Assembly (NCBI GenBank): GCA_026645575.1
Contig: JAPKMW010000080.1
Span: 1-53,317, forward strand
From: Caldilineaceae bacterium
Lineage (GTDB): Bacteria > Chloroflexota > Anaerolineae > Caldilineales > Caldilineaceae
Direction of reading: 5' to 3'
DNA length: 53,317 nt
Of the stretch, positions 35,006-42,269 are shown piece after piece. A program made the position numbers and the translations under genes. Position 1 is the first letter of the stretch, and the number at the start of each line of letters is the position of its first letter. Below the pieces are notes generated by a model. The model did not search any database. It was not told the origin of the DNA and saw only the letters and a list, made by a program, of their open reading frames with translations.

Positions 35006-35935
35006 CTACGTAACCTGATAACACTCCTCACGGATAAAGAAATAGCCCAGCCAGGAAAAGCCGGTGTCGAAGTGGCGCAGGCAGCTTTTCGCCTGGTTGA
35101 GTTGCAAGCCCCACTGGTGCAACGCATCATGGACGGCCACCAGCGCATGTTGCGCCTCCGCCTTGCGTTGACAACAGACAATGAGATCGTCGGCATAGCG
35201 CACCAGGGCCAACGCCTGCGCCGTCAAGATGAGATCGACCTGGTGTAGATAGATATTCGCCAGTAGCGGCGAGAGGACGCTCCCTTGGCTGGCGCCCGCC
35301 TTTTGCGGCAAGCCATCCGCTGTGTTAAAGATGTCCGCGGCCAGCCAGCGCTCAATGTAGCGCAGCAGCAGCGGATCGGCGACGCGTTGCGCCACCAATG
35401 GCAGCAGACGAGTACGATCGATGCTGTCAAAACAATCTTTGATGTCGGCATCGACCACCCAACGGCGGTTTTCGTTCCGCAGCGCTTGTACACGGGCAAT
35501 GGCGTCCGCCACCCCCAGCCCCGGTCGAAAGCCCAGGCTACAGGGCAGAAAGATCGCTTCAAAGCTGGGGGCAATGATGTCGTAAACGACCCGTTGGGCC
35601 AGGCGGTCGCGCAGCGCCCAGAGCGCCAGAGGTCGCAAGCCGCCATTGGGCTTGGGCACCAGAATGCGCCGAATCGGGCGGGGGACATAGTCGCCGCTGA
35701 TCAACTGTTGGCGCAGTTGGGTCAACTCGGCATCGAGATCCGCCTCAAACTTCTGAATCGTCATGCCATCAACGCCGGCGCCACCGCCAGTGCGCTTGAC
35801 GGCCAGCCAGGCCCGGCGCAACGCCGCCGTCGGGAAAAGCTGGGCAGGGGGCGTTGCCGGAATAGGGCCGATGACCGGTGCGGTCGAGGCAGACCTGGCT
35901 TCTGCGGCGGCTTTGCCTTTGGTTGCTTGTGTCAT
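35006..35935 (-). CDS. CRISPR-associated stand-alone reverse transcriptase
   Basis: 309 residues. It has the group II intron/CRISPR-type RT blocks in order: 'GGGAGVDGMTI' (RT1), 'RRILVPKPNGGLRPLAL' (RT2), 'SLGFRPG' (RT2a), 'VDADIKDCFDSID' (RT3, first catalytic Asp), 'GASQGSVLSPLLANIYLH' (RT4), 'VRYADDLIVCC' (RT5, YADD at about residue 245), and 'SWLGYFF' (RT7). It ends soon after RT7, with no maturase X or endonuclease domain, so it is not an active intron ORF. GGAGGAAG precedes ATG 35935. The position between cas6 and cas1 implies a role in acquiring spacers from RNA. Confidence 0.93.
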   Translation of the reverse strand: MTQATKGKAAAEARSASTAPVIGPIPATPPAQLFPTAALRRAWLAVKRTGGGAGVDGMTIQKFEADLDAELTQLRQQLISGDYVPRPIRRILVPKPNGGLRPLALWALRDRLAQRVVYDIIAPSFEAIFLPCSLGFRPGLGVADAIARVQALRNENRRWVVDADIKDCFDSIDRTRLLPLVAQRVADPLLLRYIERWLAADIFNTADGLPQKAGASQGSVLSPLLANIYLHQVDLILTAQALALVRYADDLIVCCQRKAEAQHALVAVHDALHQWGLQLNQAKSCLRHFDTGFSWLGYFFIREECYQVT

Positions 35936-35959
35936 ACTTCCTCCGCTTGCAAATTATCG

Positions 35960-36260
35960 GTAGGTGCGATTTGCAACTCACAGGTATCAAGCTAAGGGTC
36001 CGTAAATTAATAAGTTGAAACGCTCTCCGCGAGTCCGTGACTCGCAACCGGCCTGGGCGAGTCACGGACTCGCGGAGAGCGGTGTATCAAGTTATATTTT
36101 TACGAACCCTAAGGGATTTTCACCGAAAAACAAGCGGGGATCGCCTGTCACCCTGGCAGGGTCTCTAGGGTATTGCGACCGGGAGATCCTTTCAGGATGA
36201 CAATTGAGCCTCTAGGGTTTCCTCAAAACCCTTAGCTTGAGGGGTTGCAACCGTACCTAC
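35960..36260. mobile_element. MITE-like element between RT and the Cys-rich gene
   Basis: Left end GTAGGTGCGATTTGCAAC (from 35960) and TCAAGCTAAGGGT (35987-35999) are matched in inverse by ACCCTTAGCTTGA (36228-36240) and GTTGCAACCGTACCTAC (to about 36260), giving imperfect terminal inverted repeats of ~40 bp around ~220 bp. Inside lie a 25-bp perfect palindrome and a second hairpin. No ORF. The right end covers the stop codon of the Cys-rich gene. No target-site duplication was verified. Confidence 0.45.
36021..36081. repeat. 25-bp perfect inverted repeat, palindrome family copy 2
   Basis: Arms 36021-36045 and 36057-36081 pair exactly (CGCTCTCCGCGAGTCCGTGA..) with an 11-base loop AACCGGCCTGG. 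Same family as 5869-5936 and 37131-37191. Confidence 0.85.
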
Positions 36261-37049
36261 ATCACACTCACCCGTTGGACAGCAACGATTTCACGCAGGG
36301 CGACCGGTTGATAATGACGGTCGGGGTGGGCGTCAAGCCAGTTTTTCAGGTCAGCATGGGATTCTGGTGTAGGAGCATTCAGGGGGTCTGCCGGTAAGAT
36401 CAGCCATTGTTCGGCAGGTTGCTCGGCAGCTTGCGTGAGTGGCGGCCAAAGCGGGGCGGCGGCTTGAAACAGGTGATCAAGCCACTGGGCAAGCGCTGCC
36501 GGCGCCGGTGACGGCGCGCCCTTTTGTGGCCTGGACCAACGCCCCTTTTCTGGTGCGGTGGGTTGGCTTGGCAGGGGAAAGGTTGCCCGTAACCAGGCTT
36601 CGACCGACCACCCCTGTAACGCTGTGAACGCCGTGGCAAAGGGTTCGACCAGACTCTCGCCAATGGCTGCCACCGCGCCATCGACCCACGCCTCGGCGGC
36701 AATGGGTTGGAGGAGTGTTGTCAACGCCTGCATACCGGCCTGCCGGTTGACTGTATCGCGCCGAATTAGCTCTTGACGTAATGCTTCGACGCGTACGCGA
36801 TCCCAAGGGGCGGGTAATGCTTGCAGACCGGCTGTGATTTGTTCATCCAGATAGGTGGCGAGCGCCGCCAGATGCGATTGTAGTTGTTGCTGCCAGCCCA
36901 GCGCCGCCGTCAGTTGCCAGAGCCAACGGGGCCACTGGCGCGGCCGGCGGCAGAAATGCCGGATACCCAGAAGTGAAAGACAAGCACATTCATTGAAATA
37001 TGCCGTTTGGCGTCGTTGAGCAAGGTGGCAATCACACTGGCCACACCAT
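36257..37049 (-). pseudogene. Cys-rich (zinc-ribbon-like) Cas-operon protein, frameshifted at the start
   Basis: A frame of 264 codons has no usable start in its first ~105 codons, yet reads as protein from the top: 'CGQCDCHLAQRRQTAYFNECACLS' (split: C-x2-C-x-C, then C-x-C), then 'FCRRPRQWPRWLWQL' and a helical body. A perfect ribosome site (GGAGG) and ATG at 37049 lie just before it, but in the neighbouring frame, which stops after five codons. Deleting one G after the ATG would join ATG to TGT-GGC. So this is one indel away from intact, or a sequencing error. It lies between cas6 and the RT, so a function in crRNA processing or adaptation is plausible. Family not recognised. Confidence 0.6.
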
Positions 37050-37130
37050 AACTACCTCCGGCTGTGCGCGTGGATTTGCACGAGTTTTGCCGACGCTATA
37101 CGCCTAGCCGTCAGGGTTCACGCCATAGAC

Positions 37131-37191
37131 CGCTCTGCGCGAGTCCGTGACTCGCCCAACCCGGTTGCGGGTCACGGACTGGCGCAGAGCG
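37131..37191. repeat. Palindrome family copy 3
   Basis: CGCTCTGCGCGAGTCCGTGA... (from 37131) pairs with the segment ending at 37191, with a few mismatches. It lies between cas6 and the Cys-rich gene and is closely related to 36021-36081. Confidence 0.75.
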
Positions 37192-37201
37192 GCACCTTCT
37201 T

Positions 37202-38023
37202 TTATGGACCCTGATCCACCCGTCGCACCTGCCCCAACCCAATCGTCGTTTTGACCCCCACGCCGCTGTAGAGGGCGAAGTCGGCCAGCATCTGCATGGT
37301 GGCCAGCCAGTAGCGGTCGCCGCCGAGGGCCGTGTAGGTGGCGCGCCCGACGCCGCCGATCAAGGGCGCGCCATTCTTTTGCACCACCACCTGGCTTTCC
37401 AACCGGTAGTTGCTCAGGGCCACCATTTCCTCGCCAAAGCGGCGCACCTCCGGGCTGAGGGTGACGGGGCTGAAGGCGTTCCAGCGGTCCACCAAACTGC
37501 CAAAGACCAAATTGGGCAGCGGCACGGGAATGTGCATCCCCTTGGATTGAAAGGCGGTGGGGCTGTGGAAGAGTAGGGAGACTTTGCGCGGCAACCCCTG
37601 GGCTTGCAACAACTGCGCCGCGGCCAGGGTTTCATAGGTGGTCTGTCCGCTCCACGGCTCCAGCTCGGCATCGCAAGTGACCTGGCTGACCACAAATTCA
37701 TGGCCGGCCAACGGCCAGGTGGTCAGCGGTGACTGGAGCAGGGCCGCGGCCAATGCTTCACTCGCCAGCGGTGTCAAGCCGGTCATCCGTACATAGCAGG
37801 TGGCGCCGGCGCGCAGGCGGATCTGCTCATGGTCGCCCGCCCCCGTCAGCAAGCCGGAACAGGTGAGCGGTTTTGGCCCCTCGCCGTCATGGAGCGCCGG
37901 GCCTAGGGCCGGGTCCAGCGCTTGAAGGGCCGCCAGGGTGGCGGCATAGTTGGCCCGCCCCAGGTGTGGCGGCAGGGTGGCGTCGGTGGGCGAGGTGAGG
38001 GTGAGGACAATGGCAATGAGCAT
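37202..38023 (-). CDS. cas6: crRNA-processing endoribonuclease Cas6
   Basis: 273 residues with two RAMP/ferredoxin-like folds. It cuts pre-crRNA within the repeats to leave the 8-nt 5' handle. The Cas6 landmarks are '[15 protein letters not shown]' in the N-terminal half, '[12 protein letters not shown]' in the middle and the C-terminal Gly-rich loop '[17 protein letters not shown]'. ATG 38023 ('[10 protein letters not shown]') is preceded by GGAGG; the in-frame start 21 bases earlier would lie upstream of that ribosome site. First gene of the leftward processing/adaptation series. Confidence 0.93.
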   Translation of the reverse strand: MLIAIVLTLTSPTDATLPPHLGRANYAATLAALQALDPALGPALHDGEGPKPLTCSGLLTGAGDHEQIRLRAGATCYVRMTGLTPLASEALAAALLQSPLTTWPLAGHEFVVSQVTCDAELEPWSGQTTYETLAAAQLLQAQGLPRKVSLLFHSPTAFQSKGMHIPVPLPNLVFGSLVDRWNAFSPVTLSPEVRRFGEEMVALSNYRLESQVVVQKNGAPLIGGVGRATYTALGGDRYWLATMQMLADFALYSGVGVKTTIGLGQVRRVDQGP

Positions 38024-38057
38024 GAGAAACCTCCGGTTGCGCAAGCGCTGGCGTTGT

Positions 38058-38088
38058 TTGAGCGCTTATTATCGTTCTATGGTATACT
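38058..38088 (+). promoter_or_regulatory. Promoter of the DUF5678/aspartyl protease pair
   Basis: TTGAGC (38058-38063), then 19 bases, then an extended -10 TGG-TATACT (38083-38088). The same 'ATGGTATACTA' box precedes the 41807 gene. Confidence 0.5.
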
Positions 38089-38140
38089 AATCCTGTAGTG
38101 TTGGGTAAAGCATTTGTTTTGTACAGGGGGAAGACAATTC

Positions 38141-38533
38141 ATGGAAATTCCTGTGACCTTACTGGTGCCGGAACCATTTTACCGACAAGCAGAAACCATT
38201 GCCACGGCTGGGCAGAAAACGGTTGCCCAGGTGCTGCTTGAACAGTTAATAGCTGATTCACCCTTAACAACCGACGATCTGATTGACCCCGAACAAGCCA
38301 TTCTGGCGCAAGAGGTGGTCGCCTACAAAGCACTACACCCCTATTTACAGAAAAAATATCTCGGCCAGTGGGTCGCTATTCACCACAATCAACTAGTAGA
38401 TCATGACTGGGATGAAGAAGCGCTGATAGCCCGGCTAGGTGAAGCTTTCCCGGAAGAGACCATTCTGGTCCGCCAAGTGGAAGCCGAGCCGGATCGCGAG
38501 ATTTACATACCCACCTTCCACTTTGTCCAGTAA
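38141..38533 (+). CDS. DUF5678-like protein
   Basis: 130 residues from ATG 38141, behind GGGGGAAG. An N-terminal helical part ('FYRQAETIATAGQKTVAQVLLEQL') is reminiscent of antitoxin or ribbon-helix-helix-like leaders. The C-terminal segment 'KKYLGQWVAIHHNQLVDHDWDEEALIARLGEAF' fits DUF5678 (Y-x-G-x-W-V-A). Function unknown. It is followed 15 bases later by a retropepsin-like protease gene, and such pairs are common in Chloroflexota and cyanobacteria. It is an insertion of plus-strand cargo between cas6 and the CARF gene. Confidence 0.65.
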   Translation: MEIPVTLLVPEPFYRQAETIATAGQKTVAQVLLEQLIADSPLTTDDLIDPEQAILAQEVVAYKALHPYLQKKYLGQWVAIHHNQLVDHDWDEEALIARLGEAFPEETILVRQVEAEPDREIYIPTFHFVQ

Positions 38534-38548
38534 CCAGAGCAACCCGTC

Positions 38549-38935
38549 ATGGCGATCTATACATACGACTACGATTTCCGTTATTCACCCTCTGCGCCTG
38601 TCATTGAAGTTGAAGTCGGCGCCGCCGCCACGGTTGCGCCAATAAGGCTAGTCACCTTGATTGATTCCGGGGCCGACGCCACCCTCCTGCCGGCTGAACT
38701 TTTGAAGCGTTTACGCGCACCCCGTGTTGACACGCGTGTTTTGCGCACCATTACCAATGAGCGCAAAACAGTCACCCTTTATCGCGTTTGGCTGCAAGTT
38801 GGCCTCTATCGCTTGCCCAACGTGCGGGTCGTCGGTGTGTCCACGCTGGAAAGCCCAGTGCTTGGTCGTGATGTCCTCAATCACTTAATTGTAACGCTCA
38901 ACGGACTGGCAGCGGTGACGGAAATCAGTCAGTGA
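38549..38935 (+). CDS. Retropepsin-like aspartyl protease
   Basis: 128 residues, one lobe of an aspartic protease, so active only as a dimer. The catalytic motif is 'TLIDSGADATLLP' (D-S/T-G), followed by the flap region and 'VLGRDVLNHLIVTLNG', which is the C-terminal hydrophobic-Gly landmark of retropepsins. No signal peptide. It is co-transcribed with the DUF5678-like gene, which may be its partner or target. Role unknown. Confidence 0.82.
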   Translation: MAIYTYDYDFRYSPSAPVIEVEVGAAATVAPIRLVTLIDSGADATLLPAELLKRLRAPRVDTRVLRTITNERKTVTLYRVWLQVGLYRLPNVRVVGVSTLESPVLGRDVLNHLIVTLNGLAAVTEISQ

Positions 38936-39018
38936 CCGGCTGGCACCGGCCTACCGTACCCTAACCCAATTCGATGAGCAGCAGCCCTTCGCCCCGCAAC
39001 TGGCAGTGGTCATGCTTC

Positions 39019-39999
39019 CTACTTTGTGGTCGCCATTGGGCGTTGCCGCTCCAACGCACGGATGGCATATTGCAGTAACAATTGGGGATCGATAGCAATT
39101 TCCCGTGGTTGCGCCATTTTGCGAAAAGCCGTCGCCAACGGATCTTCGACCGTCGTTGTATATTGCATAGGCCAGCTTTGAGTAGCACAGGCCAACGCCA
39201 TGCCAATGCTTGTTGGCAAGCGCCCATTGGTGATATCCACCATGATCTGCGTTGGGGTTAGACCCCAACGGCCCGCTTCAACCGTAAAGACGTGCGTCGT
39301 TGCATGATAGGCTGCCATCAGATCGGTTGAGCCGACTTGCAACACCGGATCATCATAGTGGACGGTTAGCGCCATTGCGTAGCCCTGTACATCATTGAGA
39401 ATCCGCGTAAAGACCGGTGCAAAATTGACAGAACCCGGTTGGATCACTTTCCCGAACTCATTCTTTTCATCGAGTGTTGTAATCAACCAGAGATGTTGTA
39501 AGACCCCTTGGTTGGCATGATAGCGAATGGCCGCCAACGCCGGCCCCATATTTGACTGTTCAAAACGTTGACGTAGATAGGCCCAATCCGTTGTTGGATC
39601 AGCAACGGCATTGATGATCTCCGTCTGTTTCCATTCACTGCTTTCCGCCAGCGTGCGGCCATGAGCCGGGCGCTTGTCCGCCGGCGCGTAAAAAAGACTC
39701 AACGGTAAGATCAAGCCGATCTTCTGATCAGGTAGTGGGCCATAGCTGATGATGTGGCCATCCTGACGATGGCGGCGTTCGACGACGCTCAGGATCAGCG
39801 CGGGGCCCACGAGCAGGGCTACCGTTAGCAAGCTTATCACCCACCAAGTCGGCTGCCAAAATGCATAGAGGGCATTGATCGCAAGATTGACGACGACGGG
39901 AAATAGAAACAGATAGAGCAATCCATAAAGTTGGTGCTGTGGTTCCGCTTGGAGCACAAACGCCAGTACACGATGGAAATTGCGCAGAATTGCACTCAT
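39019..39999 (-). CDS. Two-TM protein with CARF-like sensor domain (candidate membrane effector)
   Basis: 326 residues. Two TM helices near the N-terminus (about 24-47 and 52-72) are followed by a cytosolic alpha/beta domain. It alternates strands ('IGLILPLSLF', 'HLWLITTLD', 'YAMALTVHYDD', 'QIMVDITNGR') with helices, and 'VDITNGRLPTSIGMALACA' corresponds in place and shape to the 'D-x-T-G-G' signature of CARF domains. This layout is like membrane CARF effectors such as Cam1, which are gated by cyclic oligoadenylate, although two TMs and the size differ. Csx15 is encoded 14 bases upstream in the same operon. The CARF assignment rests on reading the pattern, not on alignment. Confidence 0.6.
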   Translation of the reverse strand: MSAILRNFHRVLAFVLQAEPQHQLYGLLYLFLFPVVVNLAINALYAFWQPTWWVISLLTVALLVGPALILSVVERRHRQDGHIISYGPLPDQKIGLILPLSLFYAPADKRPAHGRTLAESSEWKQTEIINAVADPTTDWAYLRQRFEQSNMGPALAAIRYHANQGVLQHLWLITTLDEKNEFGKVIQPGSVNFAPVFTRILNDVQGYAMALTVHYDDPVLQVGSTDLMAAYHATTHVFTVEAGRWGLTPTQIMVDITNGRLPTSIGMALACATQSWPMQYTTTVEDPLATAFRKMAQPREIAIDPQLLLQYAIRALERQRPMATTK

Positions 40000-40013
40000 T
40001 AGGTTTCTCTTTG

Positions 40014-40394
40014 CTAACGTAGCTTACGCGCCGCTTCACGAACACTTTGCAAGTCGAGGATCTCGGCAACTTCGTATTGGCGCGGCACTTTGTCTGCAAT
40101 CGGCCGCGTGCGCACCACCGGCGGGAAGTAGCCCATGCGTCCGTGCAATTCGGCCAACAACGCCGCCGCAATAAAGTTCAGCGACGGCAAAACCACCAGC
40201 AGCGGCTCACTCTGCCACTGCGCCGGCGTCAGCGCCACGTGCGCCACCAGCGTTTGCAGTTGCGGGGGAAAGGGCTGCTGCTCATCAAAGTGGGGCATGG
40301 CGTCGATAATCCGGGCAATGGCCTGTCCGGTCAGCACTTCGATCTGCGCCTGTTGCGCCGGGGTGAGGGGGTGGGAAAAGTTGAGTAGGATCAT
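40014..40394 (-). CDS. csx15: CRISPR-associated protein Csx15
   Basis: 126 residues starting at ATG 40394, with GAGGAAAA upstream. It begins '[18 protein letters not shown]' and ends with '[12 protein letters not shown]' and '[20 protein letters not shown]', features I associate with Csx15, a small protein of type III loci that has been proposed to belong to the ring-nuclease group that removes cyclic oligoadenylates. It is upstream of and nearly touching the CARF-like membrane protein gene, suggesting an effector/off-switch pair. A second Csx15 domain, fused to EAD1, lies at 41017-41706. Confidence 0.8.
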   Translation of the reverse strand: MILLNFSHPLTPAQQAQIEVLTGQAIARIIDAMPHFDEQQPFPPQLQTLVAHVALTPAQWQSEPLLVVLPSLNFIAAALLAELHGRMGYFPPVVRTRPIADKVPRQYEVAEILDLQSVREAARKLR

Positions 40395-40454
40395 AAGCGA
40401 TGTTTTCCTCATGGGCGTGCTGTTAACAGCGGCATTCGGCTGTTAGCGGACGTT

Positions 40455-40465
40455 TTTGGTATAAT
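40455..40465 (+). promoter_or_regulatory. Extended -10 box before the DUF29 gene
   Basis: TTTGG-TATAAT (TATAAT at 40460-40465) is an extended -10 element 65 bases before the DUF29 start. No good -35 is seen. Confidence 0.45.
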
Positions 40466-40529
40466 ACAACCGTACGATTGCAAGTGTCGTGATCGATAGG
40501 GTAACACCGATCTGGATTGAGGTAATTGC

Positions 40530-40964
40530 ATGAGCATATACGAACAAGATTTTTATGCCTGGACACAGCAGCAGGCGGCATTGTTGCGTGAGCATCAATT
40601 TACCAGACTAGACATGGACAACTTGATTGAGGAGCTGGAAAGTATGGGGCGTTCCGAGCGTCGTCAATTGGTCAATCGACTGGAAGTGTTACTGATGCAT
40701 CTCCTCAAATGGCAATATCAACCCGAATTGCGTGGCCGTAGTTGGCAGTTGACCATTCTCGAACAACGGCGGCGGATTGTCAAACTCCTGCGCGCCAACC
40801 CTAGCCTTCAACCGGAAATACCTGTACTGATTCTGGAAGCCTATGAAGACGCCGCCTTCAGCGCCATGCGCGAAACCGGCTTGCCCTTGACCACCTTCCC
40901 CACGCACTGTCCCTATGCCCCCAGCCAGGTGCTAGAGCAGAATTGGCTGCCGGGCGAGGAGTGA
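40530..40964 (+). CDS. DUF29 family protein
   Basis: 144 residues. It opens with 'YEQDFYAWTQQQAALLREHQFTRLDMDNLIEELESMGRSERRQL' (family landmark: Y-x2-D-x2-x-W, then D-x2-N-L-x-E-E-(L/I)-x-x-M/L-G), continues 'LLMHLLKWQYQP' and 'SWQLTILEQRRRI', and ends with the conserved 'FP..CPY...QVLEQNWLP'. All these match DUF29, a common cyanobacterial and Chloroflexota family of unknown function. Cargo on the plus strand between the two Csx15 genes. Confidence 0.9.
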   Translation: MSIYEQDFYAWTQQQAALLREHQFTRLDMDNLIEELESMGRSERRQLVNRLEVLLMHLLKWQYQPELRGRSWQLTILEQRRRIVKLLRANPSLQPEIPVLILEAYEDAAFSAMRETGLPLTTFPTHCPYAPSQVLEQNWLPGEE

Positions 40965-41016
40965 CGTTCATCCACATGGATCATGGTGTCGATGGTCTGG
41001 GCGAAGTTCTGCCCGG

Positions 41017-41706
41017 TCAACGCTTTGCACGGCGTTCACGCGCCGCATCGCGCAGCGCTTGTAAATTGATGATTTCGGCCAATTCAAAGACGCGTGGGGT
41101 GCTGCCGAAGACGGGCTGTAAGCGCACCACCGCGGGAAAGTAGCCCATGCGCCCATGCAATTCACTGAGCAGCGCCAGCGCCCCCGGCGCAAACCCTGGT
41201 GGATTGACCACAATCGGCAATGTCGTCCACTCCCGTTGGGTCAAGCCTACCTGTTCGGCAAGGTTCACACATTGTGGGCCATAGGGACGCGCATTGTCAA
41301 ACTCAATCGGCAGGTGAACCACCTTACCAATCCGCTTGCCGACCGCCACTGCAATCTGCTCGTACTGTTCCGTCGTCAACTCGTGTGTAAAGTTGAGCAG
41401 GTGGATATTGCTGGCCGGTAAGCTGGCGACCAGGGTTGCCCGCTGGCTGGCGGCCAGCGACATACGGATCTCAGTCAGGAGAGGCTGACGCGGATACTGC
41501 TGGCGCACCACATCGAGCAGTGAACTGACGACCTGCTGTTTGGCTGCTTCGTGCAACACAGCATCCCAATCATTCAACGCACTGCTGCCTAACGACACCG
41601 CCGCCAACGGGATGCCGGCGTCATAGGCCACGCGGGTCAAGTCGCCGCGGGTGGGATAGAGTTCGGCCAACAAGGTGCGTAGTTGGCGATGGAGGTCAGG
41701 TGTCAT
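41017..41706 (-). CDS. EAD1-Csx15 fusion protein
   Basis: 229 residues. Residues ~5-80 read as effector-associated domain 1: 'LLAELYPTRGDLTRVAYDAG', then 'DWDAVLHEAAKQ' and 'LLDVVRQQYPRQP', the usual Yp/W/YP landmarks of that small helical adaptor. Residues ~98-229 are a Csx15 domain: 'IHLLNFTHELTTEQYEQIA', '[12 protein letters not shown]', 'VFELAEIINLQALRDAARERR', parallel to the stand-alone copy. EADs bring effectors together with partners that carry the same EAD, so this protein may deliver a ring-nuclease-type activity to, or be controlled by, another conflict system. Its partner is not in the window. Confidence 0.78.
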   Translation of the reverse strand: MTPDLHRQLRTLLAELYPTRGDLTRVAYDAGIPLAAVSLGSSALNDWDAVLHEAAKQQVVSSLLDVVRQQYPRQPLLTEIRMSLAASQRATLVASLPASNIHLLNFTHELTTEQYEQIAVAVGKRIGKVVHLPIEFDNARPYGPQCVNLAEQVGLTQREWTTLPIVVNPPGFAPGALALLSELHGRMGYFPAVVRLQPVFGSTPRVFELAEIINLQALRDAARERRAKR

Positions 41707-41707
41707 C

Positions 41708-41737
41708 TTGAATCATCCTACTTCGTTATGGTATACT
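41708..41737 (+). promoter_or_regulatory. Promoter of the 41807 gene
   Basis: TTGAAT (41708-41713), 18 bases, then TGG-TATACT (41732-41737). It starts two bases beyond the first codon of the divergent EAD1-Csx15 gene. Confidence 0.55.
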
Positions 41738-41806
41738 ACTCAGTAACGGTTTTGCGTATGTTGTCGCGGCGTAAAGCACGCTGGACTTCCTGGAGAATGT
41801 GTCACC

Positions 41807-42118
41807 ATGTCCCAAATTTTGATTGAAGTACCGGCTGCCTTAGCCGAACTGCCGGCGCCAGAGCGTGAATCCTTGATTCGCGCCGGCCTCTATGAAGCGA
41901 CACGAACGCGCTTGCGTGAACTGGAAACCAAGCTTGCCGAAGCAAAAGCGCATCTGCAACGCTTTGAACAACAGTATGGTCTGGCCTTTGCCCAGTTTGA
42001 GCGTGACCTTCTCCCGACCCTCAATTCACCCCAGGCCCATGAAGATTACCTGGATTGGTTCTTTTGGCATTCGGTTTGGGTCGAACAACGCGCGCTCCTG
42101 ACAAAGTTGCAATCATAA
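41807..42118 (+). CDS. Coiled-coil antitoxin-like protein (TumA-type?)
   Basis: 103 residues, with a helical N-terminus ('ALAELPAPERESLIRAGLYEATRTRL') and a coiled coil ('ELETKLAEAKAHLQRFEQQYG'), ending with an aromatic acidic stretch ('EDYLDWFFWHSVWVEQRALL'). This recalls TumA-type antitoxins paired with TumE toxins. Its stop overlaps the next start (TAATG), the usual coupling in such pairs, but the downstream partner is only 42 residues. The assignment is tentative. Confidence 0.5.
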   Translation: MSQILIEVPAALAELPAPERESLIRAGLYEATRTRLRELETKLAEAKAHLQRFEQQYGLAFAQFERDLLPTLNSPQAHEDYLDWFFWHSVWVEQRALLTKLQS

Positions 42119-42246
42119 TGCTATCCCTACTCCAAGCGCGTCCTGCACTGATTTTGGGCATTCTCCAATACGAACATCGTGTACAAGGCCATGTTGAACA
42201 GTTCAAAGCCATTGTGGAACTGAAGGATAGTTCACGCTTAATATAG
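42118..42246 (+). pseudogene. Truncated partner of the antitoxin-like gene
   Basis: 42 residues starting one base into the upstream stop codon. 'HRVQGHVEQFKAIVELKDSSRL' looks like the first strands of a TumE/DUF6516-type toxin ('...v.LkDgS.L.v.E'), then a stop codon follows. Likely a toxin gene cut short, leaving an orphan antitoxin. Confidence 0.45.
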
Positions 42247-42269
42247 CAACGAAGTATTGCCTTCTACCC

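Noticed and set aside
35006..35935. Group II intron as the source of the reverse transcriptase
   Set aside because: The protein stops after RT7, no maturase or endonuclease domain follows, and no intron RNA domain V-like hairpin is seen around it. The CRISPR context explains it better.
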